DNA of 23,768 nucleotides from Prevotella sp. (GCA_016283605.1 JAEENF010000135.1:1-23768), one strand, 5' to 3'; positions 1 to 8,727 are shown, counted from the first letter of the stretch. The notes: generated by a model from the sequence alone, not told the origin. Translations and numbers: made by a program.

Positions 1-69
1 GCCCCTCGACTTGCATGTGTTAAGCCTGTAGCTAGCGTTCATCCTGAGCCAGGATCAAACTCTTCATTG
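1..69 (-). rRNA. rrs: 16S ribosomal RNA, 5' end (partial)
   Basis: The reverse complement contains AGAGTTTGATCCTGGCTCAG, the universal 5' primer site of 16S rRNA, followed by the GATGAACGCTAGCTACAGGC type of sequence usual in Prevotella and Bacteroides. The gene reads towards position 1 and leaves the window after about 69 bases. The mature 5' end is placed near 69 by analogy with other Bacteroidales 16S genes (ACAATGAAGAG); the exact processing site cannot be seen. It is the first gene of an rRNA operon transcribed from the promoter at 285-316. Confidence 0.96.
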
Positions 70-284
70 TAAAAAGTATCTTCATTCTATTGCTAGAACA
101 TAATCTCTGTCACAGAACGACTATCCAGTATCAAGTTAAAAGCACCTTTTCAATTATAATTAATTGACGGTCTATTTACCCAAGAGCATTTCTGCTCTCG
201 CTTCTTGTACTACTTCTGTCTATGTAAATCTTTCAAAGAACTCTTTCTTCGTGCTGAACGCTCGTTTTTGAGCGAAAGCGGATG
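70..284 (-). other. rRNA operon leader with boxA-like motif and hairpins
   Basis: This untranslated leader of about 210 bases lies between the rRNA promoter and 16S. Read on the minus strand it holds a short hairpin, CGCTC/GAGCG, near 260-275. A boxA-like antitermination element, AGTTCTTTGAAAGATTTA, lies at about 225-242; compare the classical TGCTCTTTAACA type. Further on are a 6-bp hairpin AGAGCA/TGCTCT at 183-198 and a 7-bp AT-rich hairpin TCAATTA/TAATTGA at 150-167. By analogy these serve Nus-dependent antitermination and RNase III processing. I see no coding frame with support here, nor elsewhere in the gap up to 403. Confidence 0.65.
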
Positions 285-316
285 CAAAGGTACAACAAAT
301 TTCAAGACCTTCCAAA
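285..316 (-). promoter_or_regulatory. rRNA operon promoter (Bacteroidota sigma-ABfr type)
   Basis: The minus strand shows the -7 box TACCTTTG (285-292), a match to TAnnTTTG. A -33 box TTTG (313-316) lies exactly 20 bases upstream. Both elements are intact, as expected for a strong rRNA promoter. It starts only about 90 bases after the stop codon of the PBP1A gene. Confidence 0.85.
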
Positions 317-403
317 TTTTTGGGCATTTATTTTCATTCTTTAACGAAAATTATCGAATACAAAGAACAAAAAGAGGTCTACACCTTATTAAATTATATA
401 TAA

Positions 404-2719
404 TTACTCAAAAATCTCTTCAATATCGTTGGCTTCCAAGGCATCCTCAACGAAGGAACAAGGATCAAATCCTTCCGGCATATCAAAGACTGCATTTTCA
501 TTATATCCAAGTTGAGCATCCTTATAAACATTCTGCATATAATAGGCAAAAATGGGCAATGCCATCGTAGCACCCTGTCCCATAGACATCGAGTCAAAAT
601 GGATATCACGATCATCACCTCCGACCCAGCATGCATTAACCAGCGTTGGAGTCAGTCCCATAAACCATGCATCACTATTGTTATTCGTCGTTCCGGTCTT
701 TCCCGCAAGATCGCCTTTCAGATTATACTTAAAACGCAATCGACTTGCAGTACCGCCATCCACCACAGCCTTGAGCATATACAACATCTTATGAGCACTC
801 TCTTCGCTAATCACCTCGTTCATTCGCGGCGAGAACTGGGTAATGATATTACCTTCACCATCCTCTATCTTAGTCACAAACATGTGAGACGCGCGGATGC
901 CGTGATTAATAAAAGCAGTATAAGCACTGGCCATCTCGCCGACTGTAATCTCACAAGGTCCCAGACATAGAGCCATCGACGGATGGATATCCGGATTGTT
1001 TATACCATATTGATGGAGCAGGTCGACAAAAGCCTGCGGACTCAACCTACTCATCAGATAGGCTGATATCCAGTTGTTTGACTGCTGAAGTCCCCATTTC
1101 AAGGTAACCATCTCGCCATAGCGGGCATGACTTCCATTGCGTGGAGTCCATGGTTTTCCTGCCACCATGTAGGTCTGTTGAATATTCGGAGCAAGATCGC
1201 ATGGAGAGAAACCATTCTCCATAGCCAACGAATAAAGCAACGGCTTTATCGTAGATCCCACCTGACGGCGACCTTCCATCACCATATCATAAGCAAAATG
1301 CATGAAGTCGAGACCACCGACATAGGCTTTGACATGACCATTTTGAGGACACATACTCACAAAACCAGTCCTCAAGTATGATTTGTAAAATTTTATCGAA
1401 TCCAACGGAGTCATCGTTGTGTCCACCTCACCATGATAAGTAAAGATAGACATCGGCACTGGTGTACGGAATGACTTCATGATTTCATCCTCCGAGGCGC
1501 CATTTTCCCTCAGCACCCTATAACGTTCGCATTGGCGAACAGAACGCATCAAGATCTGTCGCAGCTGATCTTGCGACAAAGAACTTGAATAAGGGAAATT
1601 CCGTTTGGAACTTTTGCCTTTATCAAAGGCTGGCTGCAAGAATTTAACCACATGCTCGTAGACAGCCTGCTCCGCATATTTCTGCATTCGAGAATCAATT
1701 GTTGTATGCACACGAAGACCATCAGTATAGATGCTGTAATTCTCGCCGTTACGCTTCTTGTTTTTGTTGCACCAACCGTACAAAGGATCTGATTCCCAAT
1801 TAATTGAATCAATATGATATCGTACCATATTCCACGATGCATAAAGTGCCCTCTCCGGTTTTCTGGCCGTCATATAACGACGGAGGAAATCGCGAAAATA
1901 AACAGCGATACCATCTTTATGATCAGCCACATGAAAACGCAGGTTAACAGGTTCCGCACTATATTTTTCGTAGTCAGCCTGACTGAGATAGCCAGCCTTA
2001 ACCATCTGTCCGAGAACCACATTTCTTCGTTCACGGCTTCGCTCCGGATTACGGACAGGATTATAATAGGATGGGTTCTTGCAGAGACCGATTAATGTAG
2101 CGGCTTCGTTTACAGTGAGATCCTTCGGTTCCTTGCTGAAATACGTATTTGCAGCGGTCTTAATTCCGACGGCATTATGAAGAAAGTCAAAATAATTCAA
2201 ATACATTGTAAGTATTTCGTCCTTGGTATAATTGCGTTCCAACTTGACTGCAATCACCCACTCTATCGGCTTTTGGAGCACACGTTCAAGGGTTGACTGA
2301 GCTCGCTCGGTGGTCCACACCTGCTTAGCCAACTGTTGTGTGATCGTAGATCCGCCACCGGCACTTTTCTTTCCCATCAGACCACGTTTGATAATTGCGC
2401 GTCCCAATGCATAGAAGTCAATACCAGAATGTTCATAGAAACGTACATCCTCAGTTGCCACAAGAGCATGTACAAGGTGTGGGGACAATTTCGTGTAATC
2501 AATCATCACACGATTCTCACGGTTATAGTTCCAAGTACCCATCAGTTTTCCATCGGAAGAATAAATCTGAGTGGCGAAACGGTTGATAGGGTTCTGAAGG
2601 TCTTCAATGGGCGGCATGTATCCAATCCAACCTTCGCTGATGGCATAAAAAGCAACACCCGTACCTAACACGAATAATATCAATAAAGTCCACAATAAGC
2701 CGACAAATAACTTTCTCAT
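404..2719 (-). CDS. Penicillin-binding protein 1A (class A: transglycosylase plus transpeptidase)
   Basis: The 771-residue protein polymerises lipid II into glycan strands and cross-links the stem peptides on the outer face of the inner membrane. An N-terminal membrane anchor spans about residues 5-28. The GT51 domain shows EDVRFYEHSGID (catalytic Glu90), GGSTITQQLAKQ (122-133) and a KLERNYTKDEIL segment (159-170). The transpeptidase domain shows SxxK as STIK (489-492, nucleophile Ser489), SxN as SNN (547-549) and KTGT (674-677). Length and domain order are normal for the family and all catalytic motifs are intact. The gene is monocistronic; a -7 box lies at 2745-2752, divergent from pyrB. 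Bacteroidales genomes usually have more than one class A PBP, so the symbol (mrcA/ponA/pbpA) is left open. Confidence 0.96.
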   Translation of the reverse strand: MRKLFVGLLWTLLILFVLGTGVAFYAISEGWIGYMPPIEDLQNPINRFATQIYSSDGKLMGTWNYNRENRVMIDYTKLSPHLVHALVATEDVRFYEHSGIDFYALGRAIIKRGLMGKKSAGGGSTITQQLAKQVWTTERAQSTLERVLQKPIEWVIAVKLERNYTKDEILTMYLNYFDFLHNAVGIKTAANTYFSKEPKDLTVNEAATLIGLCKNPSYYNPVRNPERSRERRNVVLGQMVKAGYLSQADYEKYSAEPVNLRFHVADHKDGIAVYFRDFLRRYMTARKPERALYASWNMVRYHIDSINWESDPLYGWCNKNKKRNGENYSIYTDGLRVHTTIDSRMQKYAEQAVYEHVVKFLQPAFDKGKSSKRNFPYSSSLSQDQLRQILMRSVRQCERYRVLRENGASEDEIMKSFRTPVPMSIFTYHGEVDTTMTPLDSIKFYKSYLRTGFVSMCPQNGHVKAYVGGLDFMHFAYDMVMEGRRQVGSTIKPLLYSLAMENGFSPCDLAPNIQQTYMVAGKPWTPRNGSHARYGEMVTLKWGLQQSNNWISAYLMSRLSPQAFVDLLHQYGINNPDIHPSMALCLGPCEITVGEMASAYTAFINHGIRASHMFVTKIEDGEGNIITQFSPRMNEVISEESAHKMLYMLKAVVDGGTASRLRFKYNLKGDLAGKTGTTNNNSDAWFMGLTPTLVNACWVGGDDRDIHFDSMSMGQGATMALPIFAYYMQNVYKDAQLGYNENAVFDMPEGFDPCSFVEDALEANDIEEIFE

Positions 2720-2744
2720 AAGCTAAAAAATGATTATCTTGCTG

Positions 2745-2752
2745 CAAAATTA
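2745..2752 (-). promoter_or_regulatory. -7 box of the PBP1A gene
   Basis: TAATTTTG on the minus strand matches TAnnTTTG about 26 bases before the start codon. No TTTG is seen at -33. The surrounding sequence GAATTTCGTA-AT-TTTGCA is nearly the same as at the nth and GH2 promoters. Confidence 0.7.
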
Positions 2753-2795
2753 CGAAATTCTTCAAAAATATCGCACGGAAATCAGAAATATTGTG

Positions 2796-2803
2796 TAATT
2801 TTG
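2796..2803 (+). promoter_or_regulatory. -7 box of the pyrBI-glyA operon
   Basis: TAATTTTG ends 23 bases before the pyrB start codon and matches the Bacteroidota consensus. No good -33 TTTG is seen. The predicted leader is only about 17 bases, too short for a PyrR- or UTP-type attenuator, so none is proposed. Confidence 0.7.
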
Positions 2804-2826
2804 CCGAAACAAAATGGAAATAAAGG

Positions 2827-3774
2827 ATGGAAAAGCATAATTTTGTGACAATTGCCGACCTCACCAAGGAGAAAATCCTCTATATGATTGAGATGGCAGA
2901 ACAGTTTGAGAAGCACCCGAACAGGGAATTACTGAAAGGAAAAGTTGTAGCTACGCTTTTCTTTGAGCCCTCAACCCGTACCCGTCTTAGTTTTGAAACC
3001 GCAGCCAACCGTCTCGGTGCCCGCGTCATAGGTTTTGCCGATCCGAAAATCACCAGCGGTACGAAGGGAGAGACCCTGAAGGATACAATCCTGATGGTCT
3101 CAAACTATGCCGATGTGATTGTGATGCGCCACTACATTGAAGGTGCAGCAGTATATGCCTCGGAAATAGCCCCAATTCCCATCGTCAATGCCGGTGACGG
3201 TGCGCACCAGCACCCTTCACAATGTATGCTTGACCTCTACAGCATCTACAAGACCCAAGGTACGCTGGAGAACCTAAATATATATATGGTGGGGGACTTA
3301 AAGTACGGGCGTACGGTCCACTCGTTGCTGATGGCCATGCGTCACTTTAACCCTACCTTCCATTTTGTTGCCCCCAAGGAACTTGCGATGCCAAACGAAT
3401 ACAAACTATATTGCAAAGAGCATGGCATTAAATACCAGGAACACACAGCTTTCAATGAGAAGATCATTGCCGATGCAGACATCCTCTATATGACCCGTGT
3501 ACAAAAAGAGCGTTTTTCCGATCTGATGGAGTACGAACGGGTAAAGAACGTCTACGTGCTGAATAACGACATGCTTCGTTATGCCAAGCCAAACATGAAG
3601 ATTCTTCATCCCCTGCCCCGCGTCAACGAGATCGCATATGAAGTTGACGACAACCCCCACGCCTATTACATCCAGCAGGCTGGCAACGGACTGTTTGCCC
3701 GTGAAGCCATCTTCTGTGATGTCCTCGGTATCAGTCTCGATGAAGTCAAGAACGATAAAACCATTATAAAATGA
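2827..3774 (+). CDS. pyrB: Aspartate carbamoyltransferase, catalytic subunit
   Basis: PyrB joins carbamoyl phosphate and L-aspartate to give N-carbamoyl-L-aspartate, the committed step of pyrimidine synthesis in the cytoplasm. The 315-residue length is normal. The carbamoyl-phosphate site STRTR is at 49-53, the mobile-loop Lys in SGTKGET at about 80, and HPLPR at 261-265. The ATG chosen directly precedes the conserved start of the fold and sits 23 bases after the promoter box. The stop overlaps the pyrI start by 4 bases (ATGA), so the two subunits are translationally coupled and should form a PyrB-PyrI holoenzyme as in enteric bacteria. Confidence 0.98.
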   Translation: MEKHNFVTIADLTKEKILYMIEMAEQFEKHPNRELLKGKVVATLFFEPSTRTRLSFETAANRLGARVIGFADPKITSGTKGETLKDTILMVSNYADVIVMRHYIEGAAVYASEIAPIPIVNAGDGAHQHPSQCMLDLYSIYKTQGTLENLNIYMVGDLKYGRTVHSLLMAMRHFNPTFHFVAPKELAMPNEYKLYCKEHGIKYQEHTAFNEKIIADADILYMTRVQKERFSDLMEYERVKNVYVLNNDMLRYAKPNMKILHPLPRVNEIAYEVDDNPHAYYIQQAGNGLFAREAIFCDVLGISLDEVKNDKTIIK

Positions 3775-4217
3775 ATAAGAAGGAACGTCTGGTTGCCGCC
3801 ATTGAACAAGGCACCGTTATCGACCATATACCCGCCGCCAAAACCTATCAAGTGGCTAGTCTGTTAGGTCTTTTCGACCTGGACACACCGGTCACCATCG
3901 GTTTTAACTATCCCTCACAGAAAGTCGGCAACAAGGGTATCATCAAAGTCTCCGACAAGTTCTTCACCGATGATGAGATTTCGCGTCTCTCAGTAGTAGC
4001 GCCAAAGGTGATTCTCAACATCATCCACGACTACGAAGTGGTAGAAAAGAAGACTGTAGAGACCCCAGAAGAGATCAAGGGTATCGTGAAGTGCAACAAT
4101 CCGAAGTGTATCACCAACAATGAACCGATGGCGACCCACTTCCATGTTACCGACGGCATCCTTACATGCCACTACTGTGAGAAAGAGCAGGACATCAGCA
4201 AGGTAGAACTAGTATAA
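3771..4217 (+). CDS. pyrI: Aspartate carbamoyltransferase, regulatory subunit
   Basis: PyrI binds the nucleotide effectors (CTP/UTP inhibition, ATP activation in the E. coli enzyme) and docks to PyrB through a zinc domain. The 148-residue protein has an N-terminal allosteric domain (about 1-100). Its zinc site has four cysteines, C108, C113, C133 and C136, with the same CX4C and CXXC spacing as E. coli PyrI. It overlaps pyrB by 4 bases and is followed by glyA after 18 bases. That the allostery matches E. coli is inferred from the family, not seen. Confidence 0.97.
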   Translation: MNKKERLVAAIEQGTVIDHIPAAKTYQVASLLGLFDLDTPVTIGFNYPSQKVGNKGIIKVSDKFFTDDEISRLSVVAPKVILNIIHDYEVVEKKTVETPEEIKGIVKCNNPKCITNNEPMATHFHVTDGILTCHYCEKEQDISKVELV

Positions 4218-4235
4218 ACCCAATAAACAAAGACA

Positions 4236-5516
4236 ATGAACAGAGACAACACAATCTTTGAGTTGATTGAGAAAGAGCATCAGCGCCAGCTGAAAGGCAT
4301 TGAGCTGATTGCCAGTGAAAATTTCGTAAGTGACCAGGTGATGGAGGCTATGGGCTCCTACCTGACCAACAAGTATGCTGAGGGCTATCCCGGTCACCGT
4401 TACTATGGCGGCTGTCAGGTTGTTGACGAGGTGGAACAGTTAGCCATTGACCGTGTCTGCAAACTCTTCGGAGCAGAATACGCCAACGTGCAGCCCCACT
4501 CTGGTGCACAGGCCAATGCAGCCGTACTGTTGGCAGTTCTGAAGCCCGGCGACACCTTCATGGGTATGAACCTGGATCACGGCGGTCACCTCTCTCACGG
4601 CTCGCTCGTCAATACCAGCGGTATCCTTTACAAGCCCGTAGGCTATAATCTGAATAAGGAGACCGGTCGCGTAGACTACGACGAGATGGAACGTCTGGCT
4701 ATCGAGAACAAGCCGAAGCTGATTATCGGTGGTGGTAGTGCCTATAGTCGTGAATGGGACTACAAACGTATGCGTGAGATTGCCGACAAGGTTGGAGCAC
4801 TACTGATGATCGACATGGCTCACCCCGCCGGTCTGATTGCTGCCGGACTATTGGATAATCCTGTGAAGTATGCTCACATCGTAACATCTACGACCCACAA
4901 GACCCTGCGTGGTCCTCGTGGTGGTATCATCCTGATGGGCAAGGACTTCGACAACCCATGGGGTTATACCACTCCGAAGGGTATGGTGAAGAAGATGAGC
5001 CAGCTGCTGAACTCAGCCGTATTCCCCGGACAGCAGGGCGGTCCTCTGGAACATGTCATCGCCGCCAAAGCCGTTGCCTTCGGTGAGGCTCTCCAGCCCG
5101 AGTTCAAGGAGTGGGCTAAACAGGTTCAGAAGAATGCCAAGGTTCTGGCCGAGGAGCTCATCAAGCGTGGATTCACCATTGTAAGTGGTGGTACAGATAA
5201 CCACTCCATGCTCGTTGACCTGCGTTCAAAATATCCTGATCTGACTGGTAAGGTAGCAGAGAATGCTCTCGTGGCCGCCGATATCACCGTGAACAAGAAC
5301 ATGGTGCCGTTCGACAGTCGCAGTGCCTTCCAGACTTCTGGTATCCGTCTCGGAACTCCAGCTATCACCACTCGCGGTGCCAAGGAGGATCTGATGATTC
5401 AGATTGCCGAATGGATTGAGGAGGTGCTCAACGATCCTGAGAACGAACAGGTGATTGCTTCTGTTCGCCAGCGTGTGAATGAGAAGATGAAGGACTATCC
5501 GCTCTTCGCCTATTAA
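4236..5516 (+). CDS. glyA: Serine hydroxymethyltransferase
   Basis: GlyA interconverts serine plus tetrahydrofolate and glycine plus 5,10-methylene-tetrahydrofolate, using PLP in the cytoplasm. It is the main source of one-carbon units for purine, thymidylate and methionine synthesis. The 426-residue length is normal. The PLP lysine is K222 in TTHKTLRGPRGG (219-230); the substrate-binding segments YAEGYPGHRYYGG (47-59) and SGAQAN (89-94) are intact. It follows pyrI by 18 bases without a promoter or terminator and is probably the last gene of a pyrBI-glyA operon. This links pyrimidine synthesis with the folate needed to make dTMP. A strong terminator begins 4 bases after the stop. Confidence 0.98.
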   Translation: MNRDNTIFELIEKEHQRQLKGIELIASENFVSDQVMEAMGSYLTNKYAEGYPGHRYYGGCQVVDEVEQLAIDRVCKLFGAEYANVQPHSGAQANAAVLLAVLKPGDTFMGMNLDHGGHLSHGSLVNTSGILYKPVGYNLNKETGRVDYDEMERLAIENKPKLIIGGGSAYSREWDYKRMREIADKVGALLMIDMAHPAGLIAAGLLDNPVKYAHIVTSTTHKTLRGPRGGIILMGKDFDNPWGYTTPKGMVKKMSQLLNSAVFPGQQGGPLEHVIAAKAVAFGEALQPEFKEWAKQVQKNAKVLAEELIKRGFTIVSGGTDNHSMLVDLRSKYPDLTGKVAENALVAADITVNKNMVPFDSRSAFQTSGIRLGTPAITTRGAKEDLMIQIAEWIEEVLNDPENEQVIASVRQRVNEKMKDYPLFAY

Positions 5517-5519
5517 ATC

Positions 5520-5553
5520 AATAATAAACCCTCGCTTGCGAGGGTTTATTATT
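5520..5553. terminator. Bidirectional terminator between glyA and the DPP-IV gene
   Basis: A perfect 15-bp inverted repeat, 5520-5534 against 5539-5553, has a 4-base loop (CTTG). The core is ACCCTCG/CGAGGGT, with A/T-rich outer arms that supply a U-tract in both directions. It begins 3 bases after the glyA stop and touches the stop codon of the converging peptidase gene at 5554, so it serves both. Confidence 0.93.
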
Positions 5554-7767
5554 TTATTTCAGTTCTGCATTAAAATGATTGATGGCTTGTCGGAACAGGT
5601 GGTTACGGGTATTGCCACCGAAGATACTATGATTGCGGTTAGTATAGACCAACTGACGGAAGTCCTTGTCAGCCTGTACTAATGCCTCCACGTATTCTGC
5701 TGAGTTCTGATAATGCACATTGTCATCGGCCATGCCGTGGCAAATGAGCAGAGCACCATTCAGACTGCCTGCACGTGCTATGGGGTTCACCTCGTCATAG
5801 CCCTTAGGATTCTCCTGTGGAGTACGCATATAACGCTCTGTATAGATCGTATCATAGAATCGCCAGTTCGTGGGTGGTGCTATTGCTACACCAGCCCTAA
5901 ATACAGGACGACCTTCAGACATTGACATCAGTGTATTCCATCCGCCATACGACCATCCCCAGATGCCTATACGGTTCTTATCAACAAAACTCTGATTACC
6001 GAGCCAGATAGCCGTCTCCACCTGGTCGCGCGATTCCAACTCTCCAAGACGCAGATAAGTACACTTCTCAAACTCTGCTCCACGACCACCAGTACCTCTG
6101 TTATCCACACAGACACAGATATACCCTTGTTGACAAAGGAATTGTTCGAGGATAGCCCCATTGCCGCTCATGCCGATACCCCATTGGTTGAGAACCTGTT
6201 GGTTGCCAGGTCCACCATACTGGTACATAATGACAGGATAGCGCTTTGAGGCATCGAAGTCCTTCGGCTTGACAAGCCAACCATTCAGCACGACGCCCTC
6301 GGAGGTCGTAAACTGAAAGAGTACTTTCTTTCCGAGTTCATAGGCAGCGAGTTTCTGTTTCAGTTCGTGATTATCAATCAATGTGGCGAGAATCTTACCT
6401 CCGGTCTGACAAAGTGTATACTGATTGGGATTATCCAAATCACTCCAAATGTTGATGAAGTATTTGAAGTTCTTGCTGAAGATGGCATGATTCACTCCGG
6501 CCTTCTGCGAGAGAATCTCCATTTTTCCGTTCTGATGGGCTACCATCACCTGTTGTTCCGTAGCTCCCTTAGGATTGGCGGCAAAGAAAGCATCACCAGT
6601 CACATCATCGAAACCATAGACACTCTTCACCACATATTTGTCTGTGACGATCTGACGCAAAAGCTGACCGTTGAGGTTATACAGATACAAGTGGTTAAAG
6701 CCATCACGTTCGCTGGGCAGAAGGATATACTTGTCGGTAATCTGTACATCCTCGAAAGTCTCTTCCTTCACATACTTGTCAATCTTATCCTCAATGATCA
6801 GTTTCGCTACCGTCGAAAGTGGATTCGCCATATAGATCTTCAGGTCGTCCTGATAACGGTTCAGCGTGAAGATGACTATCTTCTCCGGATCAGAAGTCGC
6901 CATGATGCGAGGGATATATCCATCAGCCTCCAATGGCAGGTCAATGGTACGTGTCTGGTGCGACTTGATATCGTATGAGAGCACCTTCACCTTGGCATTC
7001 TGCTTGCCAGGGACCGGATACTTATAGGTGTAGTCGCCAGGATAGTCTTTGTATTGTTCCATCTCTGGTGCGAGTCCCTTGAACAACTGCATGGAATACT
7101 GTGGCACATCGGTTTCGTCGTAGCGGATCCAGACGATCTGTTTTGAGTCAGCAGAGAAGACCATTGAGGAGTTCGTGGAGAATTCTTCCTCATATACCCA
7201 GTCAGGGATTCCGTTGATAATCTCATTACGCCTGCCATCCTTCGTCACCTCACTCTCAGCATTGTCATAGAGCAGTTTGACAAGGTGGATATTGTTATCA
7301 CGGACGAAAGCAATCTGATTGCCGTCAGGTGAGAAGACCGGCGTCTGCTGCGGTCCTCCATCACTCAGCGGTTCCAGTTTATTGTTCTGGATCATATAAA
7401 TATAGTACTCTGCTGTAAAGGAATGCCGATAGATGGGCTTTGTATTCGTCTGAATCAGCAGTCGCCGTCCGTCAGGACTCACGATATAACCTTGCACACG
7501 ACTAATCTGTGCCCCACGGGCAGTCGCCACATCAAAAAGAACCCCGACCTCCTTTCCAGTCTTAAAGGAATAGGTTAAGATACGCTTTCCGTCTTCGCTG
7601 ATCTGAGCATACGTTTCTCCATCGGCCATCGGATAAACCTCTGTCATCGACTCCGAACGGAACTCGCCACGCGTTATATCTCTCAAACTCAGTTTATCAC
7701 CAGCCTGTAACTGCCCCATTACGAGCGCCATCACAGCAACAAGGGAGAATAATCTTTTAGCTTTCAT
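5554..7767 (-). CDS. Dipeptidyl peptidase IV, S9 family, exported
   Basis: This serine peptidase removes Xaa-Pro or Xaa-Ala dipeptides from peptide N-termini, most likely in the periplasm. The 737-residue protein has a signal peptide (about 1-22, hydrophobic core LVAVMALVMG), a beta-propeller (about 40-470) and a C-terminal alpha/beta hydrolase. The catalytic triad is S606 in GWSYGGW, D681 in ADDNVH and H713 in NRNHSIFGG. DWVYEEEF (189-196) holds the Glu pair that grips the substrate N-terminus and marks DPP-IV rather than prolyl oligopeptidase. Bacteroidales such as Porphyromonas use these enzymes in protein feeding. It is monocistronic, with a promoter box at 7793-7800 and a shared terminator at 5520-5553. 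Confidence 0.94.
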   Translation of the reverse strand: MKAKRLFSLVAVMALVMGQLQAGDKLSLRDITRGEFRSESMTEVYPMADGETYAQISEDGKRILTYSFKTGKEVGVLFDVATARGAQISRVQGYIVSPDGRRLLIQTNTKPIYRHSFTAEYYIYMIQNNKLEPLSDGGPQQTPVFSPDGNQIAFVRDNNIHLVKLLYDNAESEVTKDGRRNEIINGIPDWVYEEEFSTNSSMVFSADSKQIVWIRYDETDVPQYSMQLFKGLAPEMEQYKDYPGDYTYKYPVPGKQNAKVKVLSYDIKSHQTRTIDLPLEADGYIPRIMATSDPEKIVIFTLNRYQDDLKIYMANPLSTVAKLIIEDKIDKYVKEETFEDVQITDKYILLPSERDGFNHLYLYNLNGQLLRQIVTDKYVVKSVYGFDDVTGDAFFAANPKGATEQQVMVAHQNGKMEILSQKAGVNHAIFSKNFKYFINIWSDLDNPNQYTLCQTGGKILATLIDNHELKQKLAAYELGKKVLFQFTTSEGVVLNGWLVKPKDFDASKRYPVIMYQYGGPGNQQVLNQWGIGMSGNGAILEQFLCQQGYICVCVDNRGTGGRGAEFEKCTYLRLGELESRDQVETAIWLGNQSFVDKNRIGIWGWSYGGWNTLMSMSEGRPVFRAGVAIAPPTNWRFYDTIYTERYMRTPQENPKGYDEVNPIARAGSLNGALLICHGMADDNVHYQNSAEYVEALVQADKDFRQLVYTNRNHSIFGGNTRNHLFRQAINHFNAELK

Positions 7768-7792
7768 ATTATATTCATTATCATTGACCGTG

Positions 7793-7800
7793 CAAAGGTA
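7793..7800 (-). promoter_or_regulatory. -7 box of the DPP-IV gene
   Basis: TACCTTTG on the minus strand lies 25 bases before the start codon and is preceded by an A-tract. A partial -33 TTG lies about 23 bases further upstream. Confidence 0.75.
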
Positions 7801-7865
7801 GCGTTTTTTTTTCTAACTATGCACAATGAGGTTTTAAATAAAGTGAATTTGAGTATTGGAGCTAA

Positions 7866-8660
7866 TTAAAGAAAGTCTGAATAGCTTGTGTTGTTGAGCA
7901 ACTGCTCAACAGTGATGTTCTTATTGTGTTTCATAAAATGGTCAACTTTCTGTACATACATCGATCGGAAAACCTCACGACCAGTCGCATGGTTGGCCAC
8001 CCACTGTATTCTACCCATATGAACATCGCGTTCTGCCTGACTCAAGGGCTTGTCAACAGGCATCGGATAAAGGCTCAGGAGATAGAAACTGATACAATCC
8101 GGGATGATATACTCGCGTTCCATCATCTTCCGCTGATCTACAGAATAACCATATTCAGGTTTCAGATAAAGATCATATTCCGCACCCAAGTATTTATCAA
8201 GGCAGATACCAATCATTCCATTTCCGACGATAACACTTTGGTCTAAGGATCCTATCTGTGCATACACTTCAGGAATCTCCAAATTAGGAATCTCCTTTTT
8301 AAGATACTTGAATGCATCCGTCAGTTCCTCATTTATGTCATTCATATTAGCATACTGCTGCTCAGCCTCATTAATCAATGCCTGAAGCGTAGAGTCCTGA
8401 TAGAAACGGAGAAATTTGATATTAATCTGAGGGTCGTTTACCTTACCAATGCGGATAATATCTTCTATCAGCGTTCTTGTCTGCATGGGGTAAACAGTAT
8501 TCATCTGTTGAAGTGCTGAGAAATCACTCGTCGTCAGATACAAACTCTGGATACGATCATAGCGCTCAACGGCAACTTCTGAATCATCTAGCTTCAGTTG
8601 CCATTCACAGCCGACACACACCAGCATCACGACGAAAAGGATAAAATATATCTTACGCAC
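7866..8660 (-). CDS. GldB-like lipoprotein (start corrected to GTG)
   Basis: From the GTG at 8660 the protein has 264 residues. It begins with a lipoprotein signal, MRKIYFILFVVMLVCVGC, so Cys18 is the likely lipidated residue. The body resembles the GldB family of Bacteroidota: an early VERYDR segment, IVGNGMIGICLDKYLG, a YIIPDCISFY segment and an ITVEQLL tail. GldB is needed for gliding in Flavobacterium, but homologues occur in non-gliding Bacteroidales, where the role is unknown. An open frame extends to an ATG at 8726, but that ATG lies within the -33 box, upstream of the predicted transcript start, so it cannot be used from this promoter. It stands between the DPP-IV gene and a divergent secreted protein. 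Family assignment is from recalled sequence patterns. Confidence 0.75.
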   Translation of the reverse strand: MRKIYFILFVVMLVCVGCEWQLKLDDSEVAVERYDRIQSLYLTTSDFSALQQMNTVYPMQTRTLIEDIIRIGKVNDPQINIKFLRFYQDSTLQALINEAEQQYANMNDINEELTDAFKYLKKEIPNLEIPEVYAQIGSLDQSVIVGNGMIGICLDKYLGAEYDLYLKPEYGYSVDQRKMMEREYIIPDCISFYLLSLYPMPVDKPLSQAERDVHMGRIQWVANHATGREVFRSMYVQKVDHFMKHNKNITVEQLLNNTSYSDFL

Positions 8661-8695
8661 CTCGTGAAGTCTATTACAATTGTTTAAATTTTCTG

Positions 8696-8727
8696 CAAAT
8701 TTACTAAAAATTATTTTCGAATCCAAA
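8696..8727 (-). promoter_or_regulatory. Complete promoter of the GldB-like gene
   Basis: The -33 TTTG (8724-8727) and -7 TAAATTTG (8696-8703) are separated by exactly 20 bases, the same geometry as the rRNA promoter. Transcription should begin near 8690. This decides the start codon of the gene: the only suitable downstream start before the lipoprotein signal is the GTG at 8660. Confidence 0.85.

Noticed and set aside
369..390. Possible terminator of the PBP1A gene (AGGT/ACCT then TTTTT)
   Set aside because: The stem is only 4 bp. It cannot be separated from chance in A/T-rich DNA, although some terminator must precede the rRNA promoter.
6367..6978. Plus-strand frame of 203 codons
   Set aside because: It lies wholly inside the DPP-IV gene on the other strand and has no promoter box or family pattern.
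8726..8727. ATG at 8726 as start of the GldB-like protein
   Set aside because: It is inside the -33 promoter box and upstream of the predicted transcript start; the GTG at 8660 gives a proper lipoprotein signal.
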